Counted from the first letter of the stretch, positions 33,612 through 45,534 are shown. The stretch is DNA of 64,000 bases from Dillenia suffruticosa (GCA_033439265.1 JAVTVX010000031.1:10091501-10155500); one strand, 5' to 3'. The notes: a model not told the origin generated them from the letters alone. Numbers and translations: made by a program.

Positions 33612-34077
33612 AGGGCATTAATCCATCACCTCCAAAGCCTACATTGACTCTCTCCTCTTCTTTCTTTGCCCTCTCCTCTCCTTTCTCTTCTCTCTCTACA
33701 CCTCTTCATGGCAGTCCATTATCCTTCTCTCACAAATGAAGGTTGCTTGCTATCCCGCTGGCGTTGATGAGCGACCCCATCATCACCCATTCAATTTTCT
33801 TTCATAAAGAGATTCCATGGTGTTGCTTGTAGAAGTTTGCCTTTGCCTTTTCCAATTCTCATCTCATTTTGGGAGTGAATTCAATTCTGTCTTCTGTTAA
33901 TTCAATTTAGAGGAGATGTCAATGCCCTTTATGGACCTTCCTCTCCTGTTCTTCAGCTAACTCCCTCAAATTTCAAGTCCAAGGGATTCTCTCTCTTTAA
34001 AACAAGTATTGAACTGTTTGATCACATGTGCTAATTAGTGAGAAATCAATTTCGGCAGTTGAATTTAGAGATCTCTT
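33612..34077. other. Intergenic region
   Basis: Pyrimidine-rich sequence (33640-33710) and unique sequence, with no gene seen. Confidence 0.5.
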
Positions 34078-36060
34078 CTATGTCTTAGTATTGATTAAAA
34101 TGGGAATTAAAAAGAATATATTTGGTGACTTAAGACGTGTTTGTAAATTTTTGAGATTGAGATTATGATAGAATTGAATCATATGTCTAAGTTCAACATT
34201 GTAGAAGGTCATTCTCCTATGTGAGACATCGCTTTGGTTGCCAGATTCTAGGAGAATTAAATCCATTTGTTCCCTTTCCTTCAGCAATTCCCTTTAAAGG
34301 TTAAAATATTGTTTAGTCATCTTTTCTCGACAAAAGATTCATTATATCTTTTCATTTTGGTCATCTATGTCATAAAATAATTAACCTGTTAGAAAAAACA
34401 AGATAAAATAGAAAAACAGAAAAAATAAAGAAAGTAGAAAAAGCAAACCGAGAGAAGAAGACAAAGGTATACAATAGGTTATTTATACGATAAATTGAAA
34501 TTGAAAGAGAATCATTCATATATTGTGTATTTAATAAATTATACAAAAATTCTATTTATATGGTGATTTCGTAAAAATACAAGAGAAAAGAATAAAATAG
34601 AATATTTACAACATCTGTAAGAATAAATGAGATATTACAATGTTGAAATTTTAAAAATTCAATATTCTAAAAATTTTTTTAATTTTGAATTCACCAAAAC
34701 TTTTCAATAAAATTTCTTCAATTTACAAAATATCAATATTGTTGACACCCCCTCAAACTTAAGATTAGAGTAAATAAGTTATTTTGAGTTTGTGTAGTAG
34801 ATCATTATGACGCTCAAAAAGATGAGTCAAGATCACAGAGAAATCTTATGCTAGGAGATTAAAGAATTGCCAAGAAAAATACAAAAGTCAGTAGTAGATC
34901 ATCGATTAGTAGAATCACCGGTGCATTCAGTATCAGAATAGGCACGTAGCTGATACAGTAGAGAGTATAGTATGGTTGTAATTACCAAAAGAAAGAACTT
35001 GTTGTGAGGTTTGAAGATCACCAAAAGATATTGTAAAGCAGAATAAAGCAGAAAAAATAGAGATAAAGCAGAGAAAAACAAAGGAAATAAAGCAGACTGA
35101 GTAGAAGAAGGGTAATAGCATAATCCTCAATAGCAGTAATAGTAGTAGACTCGGAGAAAATAGAGATGAAATTGATAAAGTAGAGGAAATAAAGCAAACT
35201 GAGTAAAAGAGATGATAATAACAGAATAAAGTAGAGGGATTGAAGAATGAACCAGAATTTTTACTAGCAGAAAAGCAACAAACCGTAAAATATTATCCAA
35301 AATCAGTCGTAAAAAATCAGTAGCAAAATGATCTTGGACAATAAAAACAAGTTGAGAAATATCTAATTTCTCTATAACTAAGTAAAAAAAATGTCGAATT
35401 GATAAGAAGAGTAGATATCGAATCAAAACCTAGTACTCTGATATCATGTAAGAAAAAACAAGATAAAGTAGAAAACAGGAGGAATAACGAAAGCAGAAAA
35501 AGCAGAAAAAGCAGACTGAGAGAGAATGATATATGTATTATATATATGTTATATATACTATAGATTGTGAGAGAATAATTCATATATTGTGTATTTTATA
35601 GGTTGTACAAGGATCCTATTTATATGATGATTCCGTGAAAACATAAAATGCAAGAATAAAATTAAATATTTACAAAATTGGTAATAATAAATAAAATATT
35701 ATAATATTGAAATTTTAAAAATTCATTATTTTTAAAATTTCTTTGATTTTGAAATCTTTAAAACTTTTTTGATAAAACTTTTTCGATTTAAGAATATCAA
35801 TACCGTTGACACACCAATTCATCATGTTTCATGTGCTTTTAACTCTGCAGCATCTAAATTTTCCGACACAATTTTTTTGAATGGTCATGACTCGAATTTT
35901 TCCATTAAATGTTTCATGTAGAATTTTTCCATTGATTGGCCAAAGTGTCCAACAAAAGTTTTGTTTAAACTCTTTGGTCACCATAGGAAACTTGTAGAGT
36001 TGGAAATCAAATTGCAACACTAAATTTGAATGTGGGTAGAGCATTTCATATTAATAAGAA
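34078..36060 (-). pseudogene. WAP-like coiled-coil gene fragment, copy 1, split by element F
   Basis: The minus strand at 34078-34287 encodes LLKEREQMDLILLESGNQSD. Bases 34300-34386 match the KRY.ESIVEEM segment of copies 2 and 4. Element F then intervenes (34387-35811), and the same unit resumes at 35812 to about 36060 with sequence shared by all copies. In copies 2 and 4 the two sides are nearly adjacent, which shows where F went in. The fragment is too broken to be translated. The parent protein is probably the WPP-domain-associated protein type, judged from the better preserved copy 3. Confidence 0.55.
34387..35811 (-). mobile_element. Short Copia derivative F with two LTRs
   Basis: Two LTRs, 34387-34747 and 35447-35811, start TGT(T)A and end GTTGACA. 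Beside the left one is a polypurine tract (minus CTTAAGTTTGAGGGGG, 34748-34763). Beside the right one is a primer site variant TGATATCAGAGTACTAGG (35429-35446). The 0.7-kb interior keeps only the gag start (EKLDISQLVF near 35370) and four copies of an aaataaagCAgACTGAG-like unit. It is a deletion derivative that could move only with helper proteins from a relative such as G. Confidence 0.78.
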
Positions 36061-36236
36061 AAATCCTACTTTATCTTTTATTTTTATAGTTTTTTTAAAT
36101 CCTACATTATTATTATTTTTATTATTTTTTTAAAATCCTACATTAGCTATTAGAAAAATCCAACATTAACTAGATTAACTACATTAAGTATTAGAAGAAT
36201 CCTACATTAACTATATTAGCAATTAGGAAAACTTCA
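36056..36236. repeat. AT-rich short tandem repeat (tcctacattaacta units)
   Basis: Degenerate repeats of about 20-30 bases around aaaTCCTACATTAACTATT. The same repeat borders other copies of the WAP-like fragment at 46075-46365 and 48583-48765, so it belongs to the duplicated unit. Confidence 0.65.
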
Positions 36237-36240
36237 CATA

Positions 36241-36890
36241 GCCCCTCCAAGATCATGGCCTCCAATATTGAATACACCTGATATAAGTTTCACTGTCGAG
36301 TTGACTCCATAACCAACTCTTTAGCAGCAAACCACATGTGGTCAATCACCTCCTTGAGAATGCGTATATAAACTTCTTCACTAATCAAAGCTTCCATCTA
36401 CTTATCTTGCAAAGTGCATTTCCCATTCAGTATTGTCTTTAATAATTTCTCTTCGGCTAATGAATATTCCAATGTTTTCTCTGCAACATCAGAAACTTGG
36501 GAGGAGAGACATTGAACATCCTTCTTATCAGCAAGCAAAGTCTCTAAGATGATTCTCCGAGAGAAGGGCTTCCACCTTGTCCAACAAGTATGTCATCCAA
36601 CATTTTCACTGTGATTTCTGAGTCTTTTCTTCAATACCTCAGACTCTTTCTCCTTCTTCAGCAGCAAACAGGATCCCTTCCCTTATAAGGCTAAAATATT
36701 GTTTAGTCATCTCTTCGACAATAGATTCATAATACCTCTTCATTTTGGTCATCTCTCATCAAATAACTCACAAATTCATCATGTTTCATGTGCTTTAACT
36801 GTGCGGCATCTAAATTTTCTGGCACAATATTTTTAGATTGGTCATGACTCAAATTTTTTAATTACATGTTTCACGTAGAATTTCTATAAC
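36241..36890 (-). pseudogene. WAP-like coiled-coil gene fragment, copy 2
   Basis: The minus strand reads MKRYYESIVEEMTKQYFSLI, then segments matching copy 3 (DKKDVQCLSSQVSDVAEK, LLKTILNGKCTLQDK) with an in-frame TAG where copy 3 has DKWVEAL, and a deletion of the VCGIIVKEDTF part. Frameshifts separate the segments. Its distal sequence continues at about 37930-38020, beyond about 1 kb of unrelated DNA. Confidence 0.55.
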
Positions 36891-37930
36891 GTTATTAGAA
36901 TTGAATCAGATAGTGAAACGTCCAAGATAACAGTTCATCATTCACAAGGGAAATTAGGTCAGAACACCAATTAATGTTAGTTCATCATCCAAGACAATAG
37001 TTCATGGTACGACTAATCCGATTCAAATTTTTACAGATCTTATTTAGGGAATGACTTTCCGGCATAATATTTTTCATACTCAAAATTTGAATATGAGATT
37101 TGATTAAAAATTTTAATACTAACGAATATACCCAATTTGGGGGTAACCCAATTAATGTTACTTCAATGGTCCAATAAATATACCCACAAAAGTGAGTAAA
37201 TTTATGAAAGTATTTAAAGAACAACAACCAAATCTTTGAATAATATGTTTTCTAAATATCCCACATCTTAATAAAAAATATCATATACCCACAGACAAGT
37301 TAAATATTCCCACCTCTATTGGTGCATTTATGTTCGATTTGGTATTTATTCCCCGGGTAGTGGGGGAGTGTTTTTCTTTTATAATCCCGCTTTTTACCTT
37401 TATATAATGTGTCCTGTCAACCGTGATGGAGGCAATTTATAAGCTTATGGAGCTTTATCAACGAATTTTTTTTGATTAATTATATCACGAATTTTTTTTA
37501 AAAAGCCACAAATTAAATTACCAAACCAAAGTATACAAACTTCATTCACATGCTTGTTCATGTTAGAGATTTAGTAGGCTTTGTTTGTTAAGACAATTTG
37601 AAATCTTGTTTGACAACGCAATTTCAACTTTTTCTTTTTTTTTTTGGGGGGGGGTGGTTTGGTCTTTAAAACAAAAGAGGGCCCAAAAGCGTTCCAAATT
37701 GGGTGAAGAGCGTGGTAACCTTTTTCGTGTGGCTCTACCTCTGAGTTACGAAATTCCCTACGCAATTATGGGGGAGCACTTGCGCCAAGTTTGTGCCCCA
37801 AGATTTTGTTCTTATTGTAAGGAGAGTAAGCATTTAAGTCATTGGCTTTAGGGACATGGGTCCATGCCCGAAATATCAGGGAATAGACCAATCCCACTGT
37901 GTGGTCCAACAAAAGTTTTGATCAAGTTTT
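36891..37930. other. Insertion of unknown type inside copy 2 of the WAP-like unit
   Basis: It is bounded by sequence that is contiguous in copies 1 and 4. A frame at 37585-37851 ends IMGEHLRQVC, then FCSYCKESKHLSHWL, which faintly resembles a CCHC knuckle of LINE ORF1-type proteins but lacks the last Cys. No ends, LTRs or reverse transcriptase are seen. Confidence 0.35.
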
Positions 37931-38185
37931 CATTTATTGATCAAGTTTCCAACCAAAGTTTTGTTAAAACTCTTTGGTCACCGTAGAAAATTTATAGAAT
38001 TATAGTTTTGAAAATTATATAATCGAATTATATCGATTAATATAATTTGAATAAATTTAGTTACGGTTTAATTGAATATTCATCTAGTTAATTTTTTTCG
38101 AGGCACTTTCTTAAAGGAGACGACCACTTTTAAAAGGACCCCTTTTTTGCCTCTTACAATGTGCTCAGATGACATGCAAAGTATT

Positions 38186-38570
38186 TGAAAGCATTCTCTT
38201 ATGCATTTACAGCGAAATAAATGTTGAATGTCCCAAAATTTAGGGTCGGATCACTAACCTTTTCGATATACGGGTCCGAAAAATATCACCAATAGATCAA
38301 TCTTCTTTTTCATTCACAATCCAAGAGTCATTTTGATGGATTGCAAATGATGGTGTATAGAGATCTTTTTCCTCTCTATTTTCCTATCCTCTCTCAACCT
38401 TCAAGAGCACCATTGATGGGATGGATGGTTAAAGGGAGTTGGAGTTAGTTTTTTCCATAAAAAACCACTCCCTCTCTTCCTTCCTTTGAAAAATTCAAAA
38501 AAAAATAAAGGGAAATGGGTTTAGATCAAACCCATATGGGCGACCCGACCCGGTACCCCTATAACTTATA
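38186..38570 (-). repeat. 3' LTR of element C
   Basis: 385 bases beginning TGAAAGCATTCTC and ending ACTTATA, where the other LTR has ACTTACA. The polypurine tract GAGTGGGAGA (minus, 38571-38580) adjoins it. Confidence 0.88.
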
Positions 38571-39649
38571 TCTCCCACTCGCACATGAGGGTTAGACCTA
38601 CATTTTGCTCAATCACTTCCATATACCATCGATTTCATACAGACAAATAGATCGTGTGACCAGCGAGTACATCAAGAACTCATAGCTACACACCATTTAA
38701 GGATATATAGCAGCTCAAGATCTAATACTATGAGGATATCAAGTCTCGCTATACCCCAGACCTCTTTTTACTATATACAGAGTCAATGTATCTCTTATCC
38801 CTCTATTAATGAACGAGAGCATATTTGACTCATCTCAACTATGCATTCATAATTATGTTTCAGAACATCAAGTTAAAAACATAACTGGCCAGTCTGTGAA
38901 TACAAAAATTACGTACGAACTTTAAGACAATCTTTCTTTCGCACTACTATCTTTCCACTTCATTTTAGCTGCTTTCCTAGTCATGCACCGCAAAACCGAA
39001 TCAAGCATGATCTATTGGTTACATGCTAAAATAGCAACACTAAAATAAACTTTCAAGAAACAGGCGAAAGTCTTAAGGGTATTTGATGAGATTAATTACA
39101 AAACTCTGGGTCTCACACAATGAGATAGAGGGATTTATCAATTTATTACCCATAGGGTCACTGAAAGCACACGTGGTATGAACACGTGTTACGATACCTT
39201 TTCTATTTATTTAGAAGCGTATGTCTATTTCAAAATTATAATACATCGTATAGATTTTAATCCAAATATATCACGACACTGACTTGGTTCTCTCTTCTTA
39301 TAAATCCTAAAAAAAAAACATTTTTTCAAGAGAGAACTATACCTGGCTTCTAGACAAGTGTAATGGATTGTGGGAAATCCATTTCGATTATCAAATAAGT
39401 AAATATCAACGATAATCTCATGTTAGTTCTGTACTAAGGTGGCTAATTTATGTTAATTATCCAAAATTAACATTGCCTCATCTCTACATATCACATAGAT
39501 ATTAGAGGCGATTTCTCGTGTGAAAGAGCCAATCTTCCAAACTTGTCCGACATACTTTTTAATCAAGACATAAGAACTCGCAAATGCAAACAAATTCAAA
39601 TGTCATATAATAATGAGCATTACATCACGTTCATTGTTTATACATACAA

Positions 39650-41203
39650 TTACACTCTACGCAATCTTAGAAATTTTACATGTTTCAGAAATACATCTCT
39701 AGGTATCGGTTTCGTATATGGATTAGCCACCATTAAATGCGTAGATAAATATTTCAATGTCACCTCTCTCTTTTCAACAATGTCTCGAATAAAGTTGAAT
39801 TTCGTATCGATGTGTTTGGTTTTCCCATGATATTTGGGATCTCTTGTATAAGCAATAGCTAATTGACTATCACAATAAATTGTCACAGCTCCCATTGCGT
39901 TGCTTACGATCCCTAAATGTTGTAAAAATCGTTTTAACCAAACACACTCCTGAATTGCTAAAGCACAAGCTACAAACTCTGCTTCCATCATCAACAGTGA
40001 TACACATGTTTGTTTCTTACTTCTCCAAGAGATGGCGCCTTTATTTAGCAAGAAAACATAACCTGAGGTGGACTTACGTTCATCTAAGTCACCACCCCAA
40101 TCAGCATCTATGTATCCGCTCAATAATAAGTCATTTCCTTGATAACAAAGGGAATAATTCGCAGTTCCTTTCAGACATTTTAGAATCCTCTTCACAGCTG
40201 TCCAGTGACCTTTACCTGGATTGGATTGATACCTGCTGACCAAACCCACGGCATAGCAGATGTCAGGGCGAGTACACATCATAGCGTACATCAGACTCCC
40301 AACAGCGCTGGAATATGGTACTTTTGACATCTCATGTTTTTCTTTAGCGGTCTTTGGGCACATTGCTAAACTTGAACCTTCACCTTTAGCTACAGGAGTA
40401 TCAATAGGTTTACAGTTATCCATCCTAAATCGTTCCAAAATCTTTTTAATATAAGATTCTTGAGATAAAGCTAACAATCTCTTAGAACGATATCTGTGGA
40501 TCTTAACACCCGGTATGTACTCTGCTTCACCCATGTCCTTCATTTCAAAATTTGATGATAACCAACTTTTGATATTCAGGACATACTCCATATCATTTCC
40601 GGCTAACAATATGTCATCGACATACAAACTTAGAATTACAAACTTATCATTGGACTTTTTCACGTAAACACAATGGTTTTCGTCTATCATTACGAAGTCG
40701 TAAGAGATTACGGATCTATGAAATCTCAAATACCATTGTCTTGAAGACTGTTTGAGGCCATAAATTGATCTATTCAATTTACAAACTTTATTTTCTTGAC
40801 CTTTAACAATGAAACCTATAGGTTGTTCCATGTAGATTTCTTCTTTAAGTTCTCCGTTGAGAAACGCAGTCTTCACATCCATTTGATGTAATTCTAAATC
40901 TAAATTGGTTACAATAGCTAACAATAGACGAATAGAGACAAATCTCACTACTGGTGAAAATGTTTCTTCATAATCAATACCCTCTTGTTGGGTATAACCT
41001 TTTGCCACCAACCTAGTTTTGTACCTCTCAATTGTTCCATCAGTTTTACGTTTAACCTTAAGAACCCATTTGTTCCCAATAGGTTTGCGCCCAAGTGGAA
41101 GATCAACCAGTTCCCAAACATAGTTGGAATCCATCGACTCTATTTCTTCCTCCATTGCTTTTATCCACTCATGCTTGGCAGGACAAGATAAAGCCTCGTT
41201 CAC
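39650..41203 (-). CDS. pol: Copia reverse transcriptase-RNase H, element C
   Basis: This uninterrupted 517-codon stretch is the best preserved transposon protein here. It starts within the reverse-transcriptase domain (KHEWIKAMEEEIESM), then WVLKVKRKTDGTIERYK, VAKGYTQQEGIDYEETFSPV, HQMDVKTAFLNGELKEEIYM and the active-site LYVDDILLAG. RNase H follows with DADWGGDLDERKSTSGYVF and ISWRSKKQTCVSL. The C-terminus KHIDTKFNFIRDIVEK with KYLSTHLMVANPYTK is normal. In the intact element this would be part of one Gag-Pol polyprotein; here a TAG at about 41225 separates it from the upstream linker. A few residues look mutated (LLMMEAEF for the usual TMEAEY). It is probably not active. Confidence 0.88.
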   Translation of the reverse strand: MNEALSCPAKHEWIKAMEEEIESMDSNYVWELVDLPLGRKPIGNKWVLKVKRKTDGTIERYKTRLVAKGYTQQEGIDYEETFSPVVRFVSIRLLLAIVTNLDLELHQMDVKTAFLNGELKEEIYMEQPIGFIVKGQENKVCKLNRSIYGLKQSSRQWYLRFHRSVISYDFVMIDENHCVYVKKSNDKFVILSLYVDDILLAGNDMEYVLNIKSWLSSNFEMKDMGEAEYIPGVKIHRYRSKRLLALSQESYIKKILERFRMDNCKPIDTPVAKGEGSSLAMCPKTAKEKHEMSKVPYSSAVGSLMYAMMCTRPDICYAVGLVSRYQSNPGKGHWTAVKRILKCLKGTANYSLCYQGNDLLLSGYIDADWGGDLDERKSTSGYVFLLNKGAISWRSKKQTCVSLLMMEAEFVACALAIQECVWLKRFLQHLGIVSNAMGAVTIYCDSQLAIAYTRDPKYHGKTKHIDTKFNFIRDIVEKREVTLKYLSTHLMVANPYTKPIPRDVFLKHVKFLRLRRV

Positions 41204-41224
41204 ATTTTTCAGCTCATTCTCGTC

Positions 41225-41590
41225 CTATGGAGAAATGATAAAAGTGTGCCCTTCAAATTTGTAATGACGTTTGGGCATACCTTTTCTAGTACTTTTCCGA
41301 ATTGACGATTCGGTTGGATCGTTAGAATTTGAATCCCTCCCACTCGGATCATCTAGGAATTCAACTTCTCGTAATTCTCTTGATCCATCCTGCACGGAAC
41401 CATCATTTGAATTATTTAATTCAAACAAAGGTTCTCCTTTTGTTATATCACCCTTACTAGGAAAATCATTTTCAAAAAATGTCACATTTCGTGATTCAAT
41501 TTCGGTTACAGTACCATCTTCTCTTTCACCGATGAACACATAACCTTTTGACTGATGAGAATATCTAATAAAGATACATTTCTTCCCCGG
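41225..41590 (-). pseudogene. Integrase-RT linker of element C
   Basis: Reads MFIGEREDGTVTEIESRNVT, then an acidic and Ser-rich linker ending KFEGHTFIISP before a TAG. It joins to the integrase C-terminus across a one-base frameshift at about 41590, near the ccccgggg run. Confidence 0.75.
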
Positions 41591-41715
41591 GGACCAAGCT
41601 TTTCAAATTTATTAGAAGGGTCATGAACATATGCTGCCGATCCCCAAGGTCTAAGATCAGTCAGACTTGGTGTCTTACCAGTCCAAAGTTCGTACGGTGT
41701 TGTGGGTACTGTTTT

Positions 41716-42456
41716 TTAAGACACTTTATTTAAGATATATGTCACAGTTAACAATGCATCTCCCCAAAAGAAAATTGGCAAGTTAGCCTGCGCCATCATA
41801 GATTTCGTCATTTCTAACAACGCCCTATTCCTCCTCTCAGCAACATCATTCTGTTGAAGCGTGTGGGAAATAGTCAATTGTCTAATTATTCGTTTTTCAT
41901 TACACAGATCATTGAACTGATCTGATAAATATTCACGCCCTCGATCTGTCCTTAAGGCTTTAATCGTTCTATCCATTTGATTCTCTGCTTCATTCATATA
42001 ACGTCGAAAACACTCAAGTGCTTCAGACTTGTGAGTAATCAAATAGACATGACCAAAACGCGTGAAATCATCAATAAAAGTAATGAAATATGACGCTCCA
42101 TGCCTAGCCTTCACATTCATTGGACCACAAATGTCAGAGTGAACCAATTGTAATGGAAGTTCAGCCCTCACGGCTTTTCCAAAAGGTTTTCGAGTCATCT
42201 TTCCAACAAGACAATATTCACAATTCGGTAAATCAACTTTAGTAAGCGAACCTAATAGTCCTGATTTCAGAAATCGATTCATCATGTCCTGCTCTATATG
42301 ACCAAGTCTAGCATGCCATACTTTATCATCTATATTAGCATTACTAGAAGAACAAACATTTAACGAAATATAACGATCAGTATAACAGTTAAACATTTGT
42401 CTGTCACAATCTAAAATAAGAAATCCATTTAACAGATATCTAGTACCATAAAACAC
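41716..42456 (-). pseudogene. Copia pre-integrase and integrase of element C
   Basis: The 246-codon open piece has the zinc-binding part HARLGHIEQDMMNRF..CEYC, the catalytic triad in its usual surroundings (LVHSDICGPM, RTDRGREYL, QQNDVAERRNRALLE), and ends YILNKVS before a TAA; usually a residue such as Pro-Ser-Lys follows. The same frame continues after the stop with KTVPTTPYELWTGKTPS, so a single stop interrupts the domain. Confidence 0.82.
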
Positions 42457-42539
42457 ACACTATTATAAATACAAACCCTATCATGAGTAAAGTTCAAGTC
42501 ATAGCCTAGTTTAAGAAGAACAATAACAGAGACTAAATT

Positions 42540-42752
42540 TCATCGAATTTTCGGTGCAAAGAGAACATCATGTAAGATTAGAGTTTGGCCACTTCGTAAC
42601 TCCAGTTTACAAGTGCCAATCCCTTTGACTTCTACTCTTGTATTGTTTCCTACGTATATCCATCTTGCACCAGGAGGAACTCGACGAAAGTCCACGAACG
42701 CTTCTCGATCTCTCGTCACATGGTCTGTTGCTCCTGAGTCTATAATCCACAC
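42540..42752 (-). pseudogene. Copia aspartic protease of element C
   Basis: Contains the active site WIIDSGATDHV, then VEVKGIGTCKLELRSGQTL and LHDVLFAPKIR, followed by a TGA where Arg is usual. The frame then continues NLVSVIVLLKLGYDL. The protease would cleave the Gag-Pol polyprotein. Confidence 0.8.
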
Positions 42753-42779
42753 ATGATATGATTCAGAAAGTAAAACAGT

Positions 42780-43674
42780 GTTAGAGACATATATAACACT
42801 TAGAGAAGCGTTACAAGGTGCTACCTTTTTCGGCTCGAGACATTCTTGAGCGAAATGACCAAGAGCTTTACAATTGTAGCACTTCAGTTTGCTCTTATCC
42901 TTCTTTTTTCAAAACCGCTTGCGCTTGTTCTTGCGGTTGGAATTGCTCTTCTTAAACCCTTCCGCAATGTCCTTCCCTTTCTTGTCCTTGTTCTTGTTCC
43001 CTTTCCATTTAAAGCCCGCAAATTTCTGGGAACTTGACTCAGCTACAAAGGCGTTAGAAATCGATTTTGCAGCACCAAGCCGCTCATCTTCGAGTTCTAC
43101 GTGGCGAGCAGTATCAGCGAAAGTCTTAATGCTATCATTGTGAATCAGATTGACCTTCAAGTGCTCCTACTGGTCTGGAAGGGATCGGATTAAAGCTTGA
43201 ACCTATTGCTCATTAGATAAAACATGACCTGCTGACTTCAATTCCCTTATCATGTTTGACATAGTTCTGAGGTGTAGTTTGATATTGTGATCAGACTTCT
43301 TTTTGTACGTGTCAAACTTGATAGTCAACTGTCTCAGACGGGTCACACTGGTACCTCCATACTTCTCTCTGAGGTATACCCATATGTCATGAGTAGTAGG
43401 GAATTGCTCACATTCATATGAGATCATCAACTACAGAACTAACCAGAATGCCACGTGCAATGGAATTTTTCTACTTCCACGCCTGGTAAGCTTCTTGATC
43501 TCTTCTCTATTGAGTAGTGTTTCCAATTTCAGGGTCTTGCATGATATGGTTGATACCCTCCAAGGCATCCTGCTCTTCCAGCACATACCATATCTTGTGG
43601 CGCCAAATGTCATAATTGTCGCCATTAAACTTATCACCTTTATTCAAATCTGCTATTATTGATTTCGATGACAT
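42780..43674 (-). pseudogene. gag: Copia gag of element C
   Basis: It begins MSSKSIIADLNKGDKFNGDN, with DIWRHKIWYVLEEQDALEG, then a stop at 43507. Later pieces are GGTSVTRLRQLTIKFDTYKK, the LRTMSNMIRELKSAGHV segment, and HVELEDERLGAAK. A complete zinc knuckle CYNCKALGHFAQEC is at about 42845-42890. Stops and frameshifts break it at several points. It would form the virus-like particle. Confidence 0.82.
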
Positions 43675-44344
43675 GGTCTGGGTTTTCAAAGAGAGACTAT
43701 TATAAGTATTCATGCTCATTCATTCATATAATTTTGTACATGAAATCTAATAAATTTATCATAAACGAACATAAGGTGTAAACTCGAAAGATCACTAACT
43801 TCCCAATCATCATCCATCGTCCAAATATTTGATTATCATAAATTGGATTTCAAAGTAGCAAAATTCTTTCAATCTTAGGTGAGAATTACTTAAATTCTAC
43901 CAACCTAAAAACTCCTACTAAAAATCATGTGAATTTAGATTCACATGCTCGCATAAATATACAAAGTATGCACATTGTTGATATATATATAAAAAAAAAT
44001 TCATCATATGTTTATGGCATTGTTTTCATTACAGTAGATAACTATGTACAAAGAAGAAAGAAAAGAATATATATATATATATATAATCAAATTTCTTTTT
44101 TCTTATATTTCTTATCTTCAATATACATGCGAGTGACCATATTGACCATCCCAACTGAAAGTCTATCTCTCGGAGTGAATCTCCTAACAGCTTGGGGTGT
44201 AGAGCCATTGATCTTTAGAGACAACGCCCTTTTCATTTTAATCTCTATCTCTCTAGCTCTCCACATCTTAAGCAATTTTAGTCTGAAATCCTTGAGATAG
44301 AGACACTTATTATCCTCTAATATTTTGTCTGCCATTCCAACCAA

Positions 44345-45521
44345 ATGATCAGAGAGGGAGTTTCTTATAATTTTAATCTCGGCTTCGTCGCCTCCAAACT
44401 AGTGACCCAAATGCCGAAATTCATAACGTTTTCGGCTCATAACCCACAAATGTTGCGGCAAAGTATGCGTTGCTTTCATCTTATAATGCAACATCATATA
44501 TAGCTTTGCCAAACGTTCTGGGGTCCTCTCATCTCTGCATCTCCCCCGGAGAGGTGCAAAGGTACGTCTGATTCTCACTATATCCCTAAAATGAGGTAAA
44601 TACTAGATTGGATACGAAACCAACCAAAAAATTTTAAAACACCATCCACAATTTATACTTAAATTAACGTGTACAAATCAAATATGTGTTATAAAAATTT
44701 AATTCAGGTAGGCATAAACTAGAAAATATTTTTTTCAATCATGTGATAAATTTTCAGAATTTTGTCTCACTTGTTAATTGATTTTTCTGTAATTTTCAAA
44801 TAAAATTTACAAATTTAAACTTAATGAATACTTGCAGTAAAAAAAAAAAATTTAATTACAGAAAAAACAATCAAAAAAATAAAAAATAAATAAAAAAAGG
44901 GGCCTGAGAGGGTGCCTCACGCGCCACTTGGTGGCGGCGGCGGCGCGTGAAGCCCACGCGCCCCCTTCCCGGCGGAATCCGGCCACCGAATTTTGCCTAC
45001 CCCCCCATTTTTGGGGTCTCTGAATCTAATGGTGCTGTCAGTTTTCTGATCTGAGGTCTGGATTATGATATTTGGGCTTTACAGCCCACGGCCCGAGAGT
45101 GGGATTGTGCTTACGTCACTGCTGACATCACTTCGTCTTCTTCATGCAGAAAAATTTTTTTCTGCATTTTAACCCTAATTTCCCTAAACCATATCTCATT
45201 CATTTCTGAACCGTTTTGCATGTTCTTTATATGGTTGGAAAGGATTTTTGATGAGAAATTTAACCATGCAAGTATTAAATCATGAAACCTATCATGCAAA
45301 TAGATATTAGCATTTTTAATCTTCGACTAGGGTTTCATTTTTCTCCAAAAATACATAACGGCTATGTGTGAAACTTTGCAGATCAATTCCTAACATCATG
45401 GGTACTCTACCTTTCAAATTTCAAAGCATTTCGTGATGTATAATCAAAGTTACCATTTTTAATTTTTTTAAGAAAAATGAAACTCGAAAATACATCAAAA
45501 ATAGGAAACACCCTAAATCAT
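44345..45521 (-). other. Leader of element C with GC-rich hairpins
   Basis: Between the primer site (45522-45533, TGGTATCAGAGC on minus) and gag. Bases 44900-45000 form a sharp GC-rich island in AT-rich sequence. It contains CGCCAC/GTGGCG (44922-44927 and 44931-44936, 3-base loop) and GGCGCGTG/CACGCGCC (44942-44949 and 44955-44962, 5-base loop). No gene is seen. Confidence 0.7.
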
Positions 45522-45533
45522 GCTCTGATACCA
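45522..45533 (-). promoter_or_regulatory. Primer-binding site of element C
   Basis: The minus strand reads TGGTATCAGAGC, one base from the 5' LTR. Confidence 0.88.
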
Positions 45534-45534
45534 A

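Noticed and set aside
39543..41543. Several + strand open frames overlapping element C Pol
   Set aside because: They are antisense shadows of the long minus-strand RT-RNase H frame.
41220..42545. Programmed stop-codon readthrough in element C Pol
   Set aside because: Stops fall at several unrelated places within conserved domains and are accompanied by a frameshift. Ordinary decay explains them.
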